Source of the DNA: Flavobacterium sp. N2038
GTDB lineage: Bacteria; Bacteroidota; Bacteroidia; Flavobacteriales; Flavobacteriaceae
NCBI RefSeq assembly: GCF_025947185.1
Contig: NZ_CP110001.1
Coordinates: forward strand, 2,790,001 to 2,854,000
DNA length: 64,000 nucleotides
Direction: 5' to 3'
Both the position numbers and the translations under genes were made by a program. Every line of letters starts with the position of its first letter. Position 1 is the stretch's first letter. The notes under the pieces were generated by a model. It did no database searches. It saw only the letters and a list, made by a program, of their open reading frames with translations, and was not told the DNA's origin. Positions 16,113-23,961 of this stretch are shown here, in pieces.

Positions 16113-16790
16113 TTATGTTATTTTTAATAATAAGTTTGGGTCAGGGCAGTTTTCAATGTAAAAATTAAGATCATTGGTGTTACATACTCCTGGATAATCC
16201 CCAATATAATCCTCAATATTTTGTATAATCTGAAAATGTACGTGTGGTGCATAATCGCCATTTACAGCTGCGTGACCCATAGTAGCGATTTGCTCTCCTT
16301 TTTTAAAGAATTTACCAACTACTAAATCTTCAATACTTTCTAACGATAAATGTCCGTATAAAGTATAAAATCGTTCATTTTCAATTTCATGTTCCAGAAT
16401 AATTGTAGGCCCGTAATCGCCTAATCCAATATTGTTTTTAAAACTATGTACTTTCCCGTCAAGTGGCGCCAGAATAGCTGTACCAGCTTTTGTCCATAAA
16501 TCGAGACCAATATGAATATTGCGTTCCGGAACTGAGTTGTTTCTAAAAATGGTACTCCTTTTGTATAAAGTACGTCCTTCAATATATCCGCCAAAAGCGA
16601 CTTCGGCATTGTTCTTTTTTAGATAATCTGTAATAAATTGTTCAAATTCTGTTGCATTTTCAGGATTTCTTTTAACCAATTCCTGATTGGTGATTGACAA
16701 ATCTAATGGAATGTATTTAGAAAAATCAATACTTGAATCGATAACTTTAGTAGGTGGTAAGGCGTTTAAAATAGAGGCAAGGGTTTTCAT
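16113..16790 (-). CDS. M23-family (LytM-like) peptidase
   Basis: 225 aa. The zinc ligands are H93 and D97 in NIHIGLDLW and the distal HxH in YAPHVHFQI (about 180-186), with the supporting FYTLYGHLS and GEQIATMGHAA segments. The family cleaves peptidoglycan cross-bridges. No signal peptide is visible: the N-terminus MKTLASILNALPPTKV is not hydrophobic enough. Either it acts in the cytoplasm on another peptide or it is exported otherwise. It lies 12 bp from the spermidine-synthase-like gene and 6 bp from the lipoprotein gene. Confidence 0.8.
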   Translation of the reverse strand: MKTLASILNALPPTKVIDSSIDFSKYIPLDLSITNQELVKRNPENATEFEQFITDYLKKNNAEVAFGGYIEGRTLYKRSTIFRNNSVPERNIHIGLDLWTKAGTAILAPLDGKVHSFKNNIGLGDYGPTIILEHEIENERFYTLYGHLSLESIEDLVVGKFFKKGEQIATMGHAAVNGDYAPHVHFQIIQNIEDYIGDYPGVCNTNDLNFYIENCPDPNLLLKIT

Positions 16791-16802
16791 AAAAGGTTAA
16801 AT

Positions 16803-17468
16803 TTAGACTACTTTTTCAATTATTATTAATTCGTTATGAACCTCAATGCGGGGCAGCATTTTTGAGGCAAACAATTTAGGGTTTATTTCTGAAACGTACT
16901 TACGATTTCTTATATTGTGTGCTTCGTCTAAAATCATAGTATTAAAAAGAACAAAACCTTTATTGTTTAAAAGCGAGCAAATATGCCCACTGAAGAAACT
17001 TTCAAACAAAAAATTCGGCATTTTAATATCCTCAAAAATATCAATTATAATTAAATCGTATTTGTGTTTGGTTTTCAAAACAAATTCAAATGCATCATCT
17101 ATAACAACTTCCAATTGCTGAATTTTATTTAGATCAAAATACTTATTGGCAATTTCAATCATATCAGGATCAATTTCGACTCCGGTAATTTTGCCTTTAT
17201 AAGCAATTTCATCAACAAGCGTTTTTATAACACTTCCGCCTGCCACGCCCAAAAGTAATATATGATCCATATCGATGATTTTATTATAACCGATGTTTCG
17301 AAGTCCGTACCTTAATATACGTTGGAGACTTCCGTAAGAGTAATTTGTATTTTCAGAATCCAAAACCAGTTCTCCATTTGCCCAGGTAACTTCAATAACT
17401 TTACTTCTTGCTGATTTTTTTTTGAATATTTTTACCGGAATAAAATAACTGAAGAGTTTTTGGATCAT
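16803..17468 (-). CDS. spermidine-synthase-like methyltransferase-fold protein
   Basis: 221 aa. A Rossmann-like SAM/dcSAM domain is present: SYGSLQRILRYGL, ILLLGVAGGSVIKTL (glycine loop at about 72-78), GKITGVEIDPDMIEIANKYF and VVIDDAFEFVL. Real aminopropyltransferases carry GGGDGG and a DxxDP catalytic strip; here these are GVAGGS and DIFEDIKMP, so polyamine synthesis is doubtful. Homologues are usually annotated spermidine synthase-like or fused to permeases. It begins 1-2 kb upstream of the permease run and shares its promoter region with the divergent acyltransferase gene. Confidence 0.7.
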   Translation of the reverse strand: MIQKLFSYFIPVKIFKKKSARSKVIEVTWANGELVLDSENTNYSYGSLQRILRYGLRNIGYNKIIDMDHILLLGVAGGSVIKTLVDEIAYKGKITGVEIDPDMIEIANKYFDLNKIQQLEVVIDDAFEFVLKTKHKYDLIIIDIFEDIKMPNFLFESFFSGHICSLLNNKGFVLFNTMILDEAHNIRNRKYVSEINPKLFASKMLPRIEVHNELIIIEKVV

Positions 17469-17534
17469 TTTGTAGTGGTTTTACTCAAAAATACCATTTT
17501 AAATCTTTTATTTTGCATCAAATATCAAATTTTA

Positions 17535-18086
17535 ATGAAGAAACAAGTATACAAATTCATCTTTTTTAAGCTAATGGGCTGGAAGATAGTGGGATTGGAA
17601 AATGCTGAAGTAAAGAAGTGTGTATTGATGGTAATGCCGCATACGAGTAATCATGATTTTTATCTTGGTATTTTTACCCGTGGCATTTCTGGTCTGGAAA
17701 TGAATTGGGTTGGTAAGAAAGAATTATTCAGGTTTCCTCTTAATTATTACTTTAAAAATGTAGGAGGTGAACCTCTGGATCGCTCAGGCGGATTGAATAA
17801 AGTAGATTCAATTGCAGCTATTTTTGACCGAAAAGAAGTTTTCCGTTTAGCAGTTGCTGCAGAAGGAACACGCAAAGGAGTTAAAGAATTAAAAACCGGG
17901 TTTTATTATATTGCACTAAAAGCAAATGTGCCTATTGTTCCTGTAGCTTTTGATTGGGGAAAGAAAGAAGTAAATTTAGGAAAGCCATTTTTTCCAACAG
18001 GAAATTATGAAGCAGATTTAGAAGTGATAAAACAACATTATAAAGGTGTATTAGGGAAAATCCCCGAAAATGGTTTGCAGTTCTAA
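17535..18086 (+). CDS. 1-acyl-glycerol-3-phosphate acyltransferase-like protein
   Basis: 183 aa from the ATG at 17535. The frame is open from 17460, but the earlier codons overlap the divergent gene and read as untypical sequence; MKKQVYKFIFFKLMGWK is the normal start. The PlsC motifs are HTSNHD (H36-D41, the HX4D acyl-transfer pair) and EGTR (110-113) for phosphate binding, with GGEPLDRS in between. It transfers acyl groups to lysophosphatidic acid or, as a short member without a TM anchor, to another lysolipid. It is monocistronic here. Confidence 0.85.
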   Translation: MKKQVYKFIFFKLMGWKIVGLENAEVKKCVLMVMPHTSNHDFYLGIFTRGISGLEMNWVGKKELFRFPLNYYFKNVGGEPLDRSGGLNKVDSIAAIFDRKEVFRLAVAAEGTRKGVKELKTGFYYIALKANVPIVPVAFDWGKKEVNLGKPFFPTGNYEADLEVIKQHYKGVLGKIPENGLQF

Positions 18087-18170
18087 AATTTCAATCCTTT
18101 TTCGCATTTCGTGAGAATCGCTTAAACGAAAAATATTTTTAAAATTTTTCAAATACGCCAAAATTTAAAA

Positions 18171-18647
18171 TCATGGTGTATACACTTTAAAAGTTCCATC
18201 TTTATAGAAAAAAATGATTTTTTCTATTTCTCCTTCTTCGGGGTTTAAGTTGGAACTTTTATTCTGTTCTATTTTTTTTATCGGAAGTTTTTCAGGTTCT
18301 TCATTTATTTGAGAGAACAAATCAGGTCCTGCAAAATTCTCATTAAAAGAAGTAGAGGAGGATAAATTTTTAGTATCAGAAGAAGAAGCTTCTGGATTAA
18401 AAATTAAACTTTCATTTTCCGGTTTCGGAAAACTTCCTTTTCCATTTAAGATCCAGTACAAATCTACTTCTGGAAAAACGTCCAGAATTTTCATTACAAA
18501 GTCCAGACTTGGTTTGTTTCTACCAGAGAGCAGGTGAGACATGCTAGATCTTTGCACGCCTATTTTATCGGCAAAAGACGAGGCATTTAGACCGTAGTAA
18601 TCCAGAATATTTTCAAGACGTTTTACAAAATCATCGATGTTTACCAT
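18171..18647 (-). CDS. XRE-family transcriptional regulator
   Basis: 158 aa from the ATG at 18647; the frame extends four codons to a TTG at 18659, but ATG is preferred. Residues 3-60 form a Cro/C1-type helix-turn-helix: FVKRLENILDYYGLNASSFADKIG, then QRSSMSHLLSGRNKPSLDFVMKIL. The rest is a Ser- and Glu-rich linker and a short beta tail (EKIIFFYKDGTFKVYTP). It probably represses itself: the -7 box of its promoter lies inside the palindrome at 18674-18688, and like palindromes overlap the promoter of the divergent M14 gene. Confidence 0.85.
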   Translation of the reverse strand: MVNIDDFVKRLENILDYYGLNASSFADKIGVQRSSMSHLLSGRNKPSLDFVMKILDVFPEVDLYWILNGKGSFPKPENESLIFNPEASSSDTKNLSSSTSFNENFAGPDLFSQINEEPEKLPIKKIEQNKSSNLNPEEGEIEKIIFFYKDGTFKVYTP

Positions 18648-18673
18648 TGTAAATTGCAATTCAAATTTATTAT

Positions 18674-18709
18674 GTTTACAAATGTAACTAAAATGAATTT
18701 AATTAGCAA
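18674..18709 (-). promoter_or_regulatory. promoter and operator of the XRE gene
   Basis: Read on the minus strand, TTG (18707-18709) and TACATTTG (18679-18686) are separated by 20 bp, matching the Bacteroidota promoter. The -7 box is inside GTTACATTTGTAAAC (18674-18688), a near palindrome, so bound regulator would block RNA polymerase. Confidence 0.6.
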
Positions 18710-18871
18710 TTTTGCATCGTTAAAACATTTAATTAGTAGTAATTAACAGAAAGTTATAGTTTAGATATCGATAACTAATATATTGAAATAATGAGTCTTA
18801 TGAATTACTAATTAAATAATTAACTTTTGTTAACTGACATTGTATCAAACACGATGTAATAGTTGATTTTT

Positions 18872-18946
18872 GTGTTTACATTTCTGAATTTACTGTTATT
18901 TTCATTGTTTACAATTGTAAAAATAAAGATGTTTACTTTTGTAAAC
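18872..18946 (+). promoter_or_regulatory. promoter with tandem palindromic operators upstream of the M14 gene
   Basis: GTTTACAATTGTAAA (18907-18921) and GTTTACTTTTGTAAAC (18931-18946) are palindromes of one type; a weaker relative, GTTTACATTTCTGAATTTAC, starts at about 18873. The second contains TACTTTTG (18934-18941), a match to TAnnTTTG, with TTG at 18915-18917 16 bp upstream. They share their half-site (GTTTAC/GTAAAC) with the operator at the XRE gene, so the XRE protein probably controls both. The rest of the 300-bp gap shows nothing else. Confidence 0.6.
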
Positions 18947-18959
18947 TAATCGAAACATA

Positions 18960-20114
18960 ATGAATTTAGAAGAATTATTTACCCAATACAAAGAAGATTC
19001 CATCGCTGGTCGTTATCTGACTCTAGATCATATTCGACCTATATTAGACAGATTAAACACCAACAATCAGGTTCAGATTATTGGTAAGTCAGTTTTAGGA
19101 GAACCAATATATAGTTACGAAATTGGTACAGGAAAGACACGTATTTATTTATGGTCACAAATGCACGGTAACGAAAGTACAACCACAAAAGCGCTTTTTG
19201 ATTTTATAAATGTCTTAAATGGCAAATCTGAAATTGCAGCAAAAATGCTTTCTACATTTACCTTTTTATGCATTCCAATATTAAATCCTGACGGAGCAAG
19301 ACTCTATACACGTGAGAATGCAAATAAAGTTGATTTAAACAGAGATTCCCAAAATCTGACACAACCGGAAAGTAATGTATTAAGAACCGTTTTTGAGAAA
19401 TTCAAACCAGATTATTGTTTCAATCTACATGACCAACGAACTATTTTTGGTGCAGGTGAGACCGGAAAACCAGCAACTTTATCATTTTTAGCTCCTTCTT
19501 ATAATGAAGAACGTGAGATAAACGAAAACAGATTAAAAGCCATAAATCTTATTGCTGGTATTAATGATGAATTACAAAAACACATTCCGGGTCAGATTGG
19601 ACGTTTTGATGATTCATTCAATATCAATTGCATAGGTGATACTTTTCAGTTTTTAGGAGTTCCGACTATATTATTTGAAGCAGGGCATTATGAAGGCGAT
19701 TACGAGCGCGAAATCACCCGAAAGTTCTTATTTTTCTCACTTTTCACAAGCTTCAAACTTCTTTCCGCAAACGATTTAGTTGATAATAGAATTCAAGATT
19801 ATTTGAATATTTCACAAAATAAAGTCGTTTTTTATGATTTTATGTATAAAAATGTCAAAATAAATTATGATGGTATCGAAATTATTACGAATTTTGTCGC
19901 ACAATACAAAGAAGAATTGATTGAAAATAAGATTCATTTTAACGCTTACATAGTTGAAGTGGGCGAGTTAGAAAATTATTTTGGACATTATGAATATGAC
20001 GCTAAAGATGCTCTATATTCTGATGATTACGATAATTTGCCAAAAGTGAATCAAAAAGCAGATTTTTATTTAAATAAAAATGTTAAATTTGTTAACGGAT
20101 TGATAAAAAGTTAA
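18960..20114 (+). CDS. M14-family zinc carboxypeptidase
   Basis: 384 aa, cytoplasmic or without clear signal peptide. Zn ligands are visible as H69 and E72 in QMHGNEST, and a later His in FNLHDQRTIFGAG (about 158), with the catalytic Glu in FEAGHYEGDYER (about 241-251). The PDGARLYTRENANKVDLNRD block is typical of the family. It removes C-terminal residues from peptides or hydrolyses murein peptides. The C-terminal region of about 110 aa is a beta-rich accessory domain. Transcription starts at a promoter carrying two palindromes bound, in all probability, by the divergent XRE regulator. Confidence 0.85.
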   Translation: MNLEELFTQYKEDSIAGRYLTLDHIRPILDRLNTNNQVQIIGKSVLGEPIYSYEIGTGKTRIYLWSQMHGNESTTTKALFDFINVLNGKSEIAAKMLSTFTFLCIPILNPDGARLYTRENANKVDLNRDSQNLTQPESNVLRTVFEKFKPDYCFNLHDQRTIFGAGETGKPATLSFLAPSYNEEREINENRLKAINLIAGINDELQKHIPGQIGRFDDSFNINCIGDTFQFLGVPTILFEAGHYEGDYEREITRKFLFFSLFTSFKLLSANDLVDNRIQDYLNISQNKVVFYDFMYKNVKINYDGIEIITNFVAQYKEELIENKIHFNAYIVEVGELENYFGHYEYDAKDALYSDDYDNLPKVNQKADFYLNKNVKFVNGLIKS

Positions 20115-20191
20115 TTTTTATGTGAATTTGTTGTTTTTTATATATATTTTTATACTTTGTAATAGCAATTAGTAATATTAATTAAAGAATT

Positions 20192-20671
20192 ATGAGTAAA
20201 TTTCGTTTAGATGAAGTAGATCACCAGATTTTAGATATGTTAATAGACAATACGAGAGTTCCGTTTACTGACATTGCAAAAAAACTATTGATATCTGCTG
20301 GAACAGTACATGTTAGAGTAAAAAAAATGGAGGATGCCGGAATTATCATGGGATCTTCACTAGCCTTAGATTATGATAAATTAGGGTATTCATTTATTGC
20401 TTATGTAGGTGTATTCCTTAACAATACGTCGCAAACAAAATTTGTTTTAGAGAGAATCAATCAAATTCCTTTCGTTACAGTTGCTTCTGTAACAACAGGA
20501 AAGTTCAATATTTTTTGTAAAATCAGAGCAAAAGATACTAAACATGCAAAAGAAGTTATCTTTATGATCGATGACATCGAAGGTGTTTACAGAACAGAAA
20601 CTATGATTTCATTAGAAGAAAGTATAAACGATAAGAAGCGTTTGATGCATACTATTTTTAAAAATATGTAA
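20192..20671 (+). CDS. Lrp/AsnC-family transcriptional regulator
   Basis: 159 aa. An N-terminal winged HTH (RLDEVDHQILDMLIDNTRVPFTDIAKKLLI then AGTVHVRVKKMEDAGIIMGSS) is followed by a ferredoxin-like RAM domain (YSFIAYVGVFLNN, VTVASVTTGKFNIFCKIR, IDDIEGVYRTETMISLEES). Such regulators sense amino acids and assemble as octamers. It is followed by a terminator before ppc, so it forms its own unit. Which amino acid it responds to is not visible. Confidence 0.9.
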   Translation: MSKFRLDEVDHQILDMLIDNTRVPFTDIAKKLLISAGTVHVRVKKMEDAGIIMGSSLALDYDKLGYSFIAYVGVFLNNTSQTKFVLERINQIPFVTVASVTTGKFNIFCKIRAKDTKHAKEVIFMIDDIEGVYRTETMISLEESINDKKRLMHTIFKNM

Positions 20672-20702
20672 TATTTTCTTGAATGCTATATTATAAAATA
20701 TA

Positions 20703-20731
20703 ACCTCAAGTTTATTCTTGGGGTTTTTTTA
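20703..20731 (+). terminator. terminator after the Lrp gene
   Basis: ACCTCAAG (20703-20710) pairs with CTTGGGGT (20717-20724), one G-T wobble, followed by TTTTTTT. It is a typical intrinsic terminator 32 bp after the stop. Confidence 0.8.
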
Positions 20732-20763
20732 TGACCAATTAACCAACCAACTACAACACAATT

Positions 20764-23349
20764 ATGTACACGTTACCAAAAATTGAACGTTTCAATCAGG
20801 ACGTTCTCTCTAAATACCACATTTACAATAGTGTATTTATAACATTACCATTTGATTCTATTGATAATACCGGAGTTTTACTTCCGCTATTTACAGAAAC
20901 TTGCGAAACAGGTTTTAAAAAGCAAGAAACACCAAAGGAAATATTTGACTTTTTCTCCAATAAATTCCTGAATAATGCCTCTGAAAAAGAAAAAATCGAT
21001 TTAATGTTTCGATTTATTCAATATATAGAGCGTCAGATCGTTTTGTTTGATGCAATCGAAGATGCTGCCTTTCCTGAAGTCAACAATATGGAAGGACGAG
21101 GGTCTTTGCGTGATATTAAAGAAAAATCAGATGCAAAGGAAAAAGATGATGAATTGAGTGAGTTTTTAGAAAACTTCAATGTTAGAACTGTTTTAACTGC
21201 GCATCCAACACAGTTTTATCCAGGTCCGGTTTTAGGAATTATAAATGATTTGACCGAAGCTATTCGTCAGAATAATTTATTACAGATTAAGCAATTGCTG
21301 GCACAATTAGGAAAAACACCTTTCATTCAAAATGAAAAGCCAAATCCTTATGACGAAGCAGTAAGTTTGATCTGGTATCTTGAAAATGTATTTTATGCAA
21401 CATCCGGAGAAATAGTACATTATCTTCAAAAAAATATTGGTAACGGAAGCGCCATCCAAAATCAATTAATCAAACTTGGTTTCTGGCCAGGAGGAGATCG
21501 TGATGGAAATCCATTTGTTACTACCGAAATAACACTTAAAGTAGCAGAACGTTTGCGTACTTCAATTTTAAAATGTTATTATGTCGAAATGAGAAGTTTA
21601 AAACGTAAGCTAACTTTCGCAGGTGTTGATACTTTGGTAGCTGAACTTGAACATAAACTTTATCGTTCTGTTTTTTATTCTAAAGGTGAAATCTATATTA
21701 CTTTAGAAGAATTATTATCTCAGTTAAACAAGATAAGAACCATAATTATAGAAAAGCACCAATCATTATATTTGGATGAATTGGAAGCTCTTTTAGTAAA
21801 AATCAACTTATTTGGATTTCATTTTGCAACTTTAGATATTCGCCAGAATAGTAAAATTCATAATGCTGTATTCAAAGATGTAGTAGATTATTATTTGAAT
21901 TCCGGTTCAACCGTTTTTCCTCAGAATTACTACGATTTAAGTCAAAATGAAAAAATTGATGTTTTATCAAAAGTAAAAGGAAAATTAAATCCTGATAATT
22001 TCGAAAACGAAATTACAAGATCTACTTTAGAATCTGTTCAGGCCATTAAAACTATCCAGGAAAACAATGGTGAAGAAGGAGCTAATCGTTATATTATCAG
22101 TAATAACGAAAGTGCCCTAAATGTAATGGAAACTTTTGCTATGATTCGTCTGAATGATTGGGAAGATCCATCTGTAGATATTATTCCGCTTTTTGAATCG
22201 GTTGACGATTTGCAAAATGCTCACGAAATTATGGAACAATTGTATACAAATCCAGAATATTCTAGGCATTTACAGGCTAGAGGAAATAAACAAACTATTA
22301 TGTTAGGTTTTTCTGATGGTACAAAAGATGGTGGATATTTAATGGCCAACTGGAGTATTTATCAGGCAAAAATTTGTCTGACTGAAATCTCAAGAAAGTA
22401 CGGAATAAAAGCAATTTTCTTTGACGGACGTGGAGGACCACCAGCACGTGGAGGAGGAAAAACGCATAAATTTTATGCTTCTTTAGGTCCTAAAATAGAA
22501 AATAATGAAATTCAGATTACTGTTCAGGGGCAAACAATTAGTTCAAATTTTGGAACTTTAGATTCTTGCCGATACAATATCGAGAACTTATTAAGTGCAG
22601 GTATTACTAATCAGGTTTTTGGAAAAGAGAAAAACGAACTTTCTGCAGATGAAACTCAAATTCTAAACCAATTAGCTGATCTGGGTTATGAAAAATATTT
22701 AAGTTTTAAAAATCACCCAAAGTTTATTCCATACCTGGAAAAAATGAGTACGCTTAAATATTACTCTAAAACAAATATCGGAAGCCGTCCTTCTAAAAGA
22801 AGTAAATCAGAATCTCTTGATTTTGCCGACTTAAGAGCGATTCCGTTTGTAGGATCATGGAGCCAGTTGAAACAAAATGTACCAGGATTTTTTGGAGTGG
22901 GTTCAGCTTTAAAATATTTTGAAGAAAGCGGACAATGGGATAAAGTAAGTGATTTATACCACAATTCATTATTCTTTAAAACGTTGCTGGAAAACAGTAT
23001 GATGTCATTGGCAAAATCATTTTTACCATTAACGGCATACATGAAAAATGATCCTGAATTTGGTGAATTCTGGCAAATTATTTACGATGAGTTTTCAGAA
23101 ACAAAACGTCTTTTACTTAAAATTGCGGATCATAAAACCCTAATGGAAAATTATCCTGATGGTATAGCATCTATACAGATAAGAGAGCGTATCGTATTGC
23201 CATTGTTGACCATACAGCAATATGCTTTGTTAAGAATTAACGAATTAAACAAAGACAATTCCGGAAATGAAGACTTGATTAAAGTTTACGAAAAAATCGT
23301 AACCCGATCTCTTTTTGGAAACACAAACGCCAGTAGAAACTCAGCTTAA
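20764..23349 (+). CDS. ppc: phosphoenolpyruvate carboxylase
   Basis: 861 aa, the usual PEPC length. The catalytic His is H147 in VLTAHPTQ and the second catalytic loop FFDGRGGPPARGGGK lies at about 551-565; GGDRDGNPFVT and FATLDIRQNS are also family signatures. It makes oxaloacetate from PEP and bicarbonate, an anaplerotic reaction in the cytoplasm. The C-terminus ends in NASRNSA instead of the enterobacterial RNTG. DinB follows 13 bp later in the same transcript. Confidence 0.97.
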   Translation: MYTLPKIERFNQDVLSKYHIYNSVFITLPFDSIDNTGVLLPLFTETCETGFKKQETPKEIFDFFSNKFLNNASEKEKIDLMFRFIQYIERQIVLFDAIEDAAFPEVNNMEGRGSLRDIKEKSDAKEKDDELSEFLENFNVRTVLTAHPTQFYPGPVLGIINDLTEAIRQNNLLQIKQLLAQLGKTPFIQNEKPNPYDEAVSLIWYLENVFYATSGEIVHYLQKNIGNGSAIQNQLIKLGFWPGGDRDGNPFVTTEITLKVAERLRTSILKCYYVEMRSLKRKLTFAGVDTLVAELEHKLYRSVFYSKGEIYITLEELLSQLNKIRTIIIEKHQSLYLDELEALLVKINLFGFHFATLDIRQNSKIHNAVFKDVVDYYLNSGSTVFPQNYYDLSQNEKIDVLSKVKGKLNPDNFENEITRSTLESVQAIKTIQENNGEEGANRYIISNNESALNVMETFAMIRLNDWEDPSVDIIPLFESVDDLQNAHEIMEQLYTNPEYSRHLQARGNKQTIMLGFSDGTKDGGYLMANWSIYQAKICLTEISRKYGIKAIFFDGRGGPPARGGGKTHKFYASLGPKIENNEIQITVQGQTISSNFGTLDSCRYNIENLLSAGITNQVFGKEKNELSADETQILNQLADLGYEKYLSFKNHPKFIPYLEKMSTLKYYSKTNIGSRPSKRSKSESLDFADLRAIPFVGSWSQLKQNVPGFFGVGSALKYFEESGQWDKVSDLYHNSLFFKTLLENSMMSLAKSFLPLTAYMKNDPEFGEFWQIIYDEFSETKRLLLKIADHKTLMENYPDGIASIQIRERIVLPLLTIQQYALLRINELNKDNSGNEDLIKVYEKIVTRSLFGNTNASRNSA

Positions 23350-23362
23350 AAAATAAAATAAA

Positions 23363-23878
23363 ATGAATTCAGATCAATTATCAGAAAATGAATATTCAGG
23401 TGGATTTGCTAATTATATTAAAGAAGCCGGAAATGTAAATTTAATCGAAGAATTAGAAATTTCTCTTCATGCCTTTATAAGATTTGTTCAGGATATCCCG
23501 ATGGATAAATTTGATTATCGTTATGCCGAAGGTAAATGGACTATTAAAGATATTATTCAGCATATCATGGATTGCGAACGAATTTTTGCTTATCGTGCTT
23601 TGCGTTTTTCCAGAAATGATCAAACACCTTTGCCAAGTTTTGAAGAAGATGATTATGCAAACAGTACAAATTCAAACGGAAGAAGCATTCAGGATTTACT
23701 AACTGAGCTTTCTGCGTTAAGACATTCAAATTTACTGTTTTACAAAAGTTTATCTGAAGAACAACTTAAGCGAATTGGGACTGCTTCAAACAATCAGATT
23801 TCAGTTCGTGCTTTGGGCTTTGTAATAATTGGTCATCAAAAACATCATCAGAAAGTTTTTGAAGAAAGATATTTATAG
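23363..23878 (+). CDS. DinB-family protein
   Basis: 171 aa. DinB/DUF1569-type four-helix bundle: DYRYAEGKWTIKDIIQHIMDCERIFAYRALRF (metal-binding His in QHIMD) and VIIGHQKHHQKVFEERYL at the C-terminus supply the three histidines of the divalent metal site. Many homologues are thiol-S-transferases, including bacillithiol transferases, which fits the YpdA gene in the window, but no substrate is proven. It starts 13 bp after ppc stops. Confidence 0.85.
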   Translation: MNSDQLSENEYSGGFANYIKEAGNVNLIEELEISLHAFIRFVQDIPMDKFDYRYAEGKWTIKDIIQHIMDCERIFAYRALRFSRNDQTPLPSFEEDDYANSTNSNGRSIQDLLTELSALRHSNLLFYKSLSEEQLKRIGTASNNQISVRALGFVIIGHQKHHQKVFEERYL

Positions 23879-23900
23879 TTTTCTATTCAGTATAAAATAA

Positions 23901-23931
23901 AAAATCCTGTGAAGTAATTTTACAGGATTTT
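23901..23931. terminator. terminator between DinB and recQ
   Basis: AAAATCCTGT (23901-23910) pairs with ACAGGATTTT (23922-23931) perfectly with an 11-nt loop. It lies between convergent genes and can serve both. Confidence 0.8.
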
Positions 23932-23961
23932 TGCTTTTATATAAAATGACAAAAACTTAAA

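Noticed and set aside
16803-17468. True spermidine synthase
   Set aside because: GGGDGG and DxxDP signatures are replaced by GVAGGS and DIFEDIKMP.
17460-17534. Upstream start of the acyltransferase
   Set aside because: Overlaps the divergent spermidine-synthase-like gene and reads as untypical sequence before MKKQVYKF.
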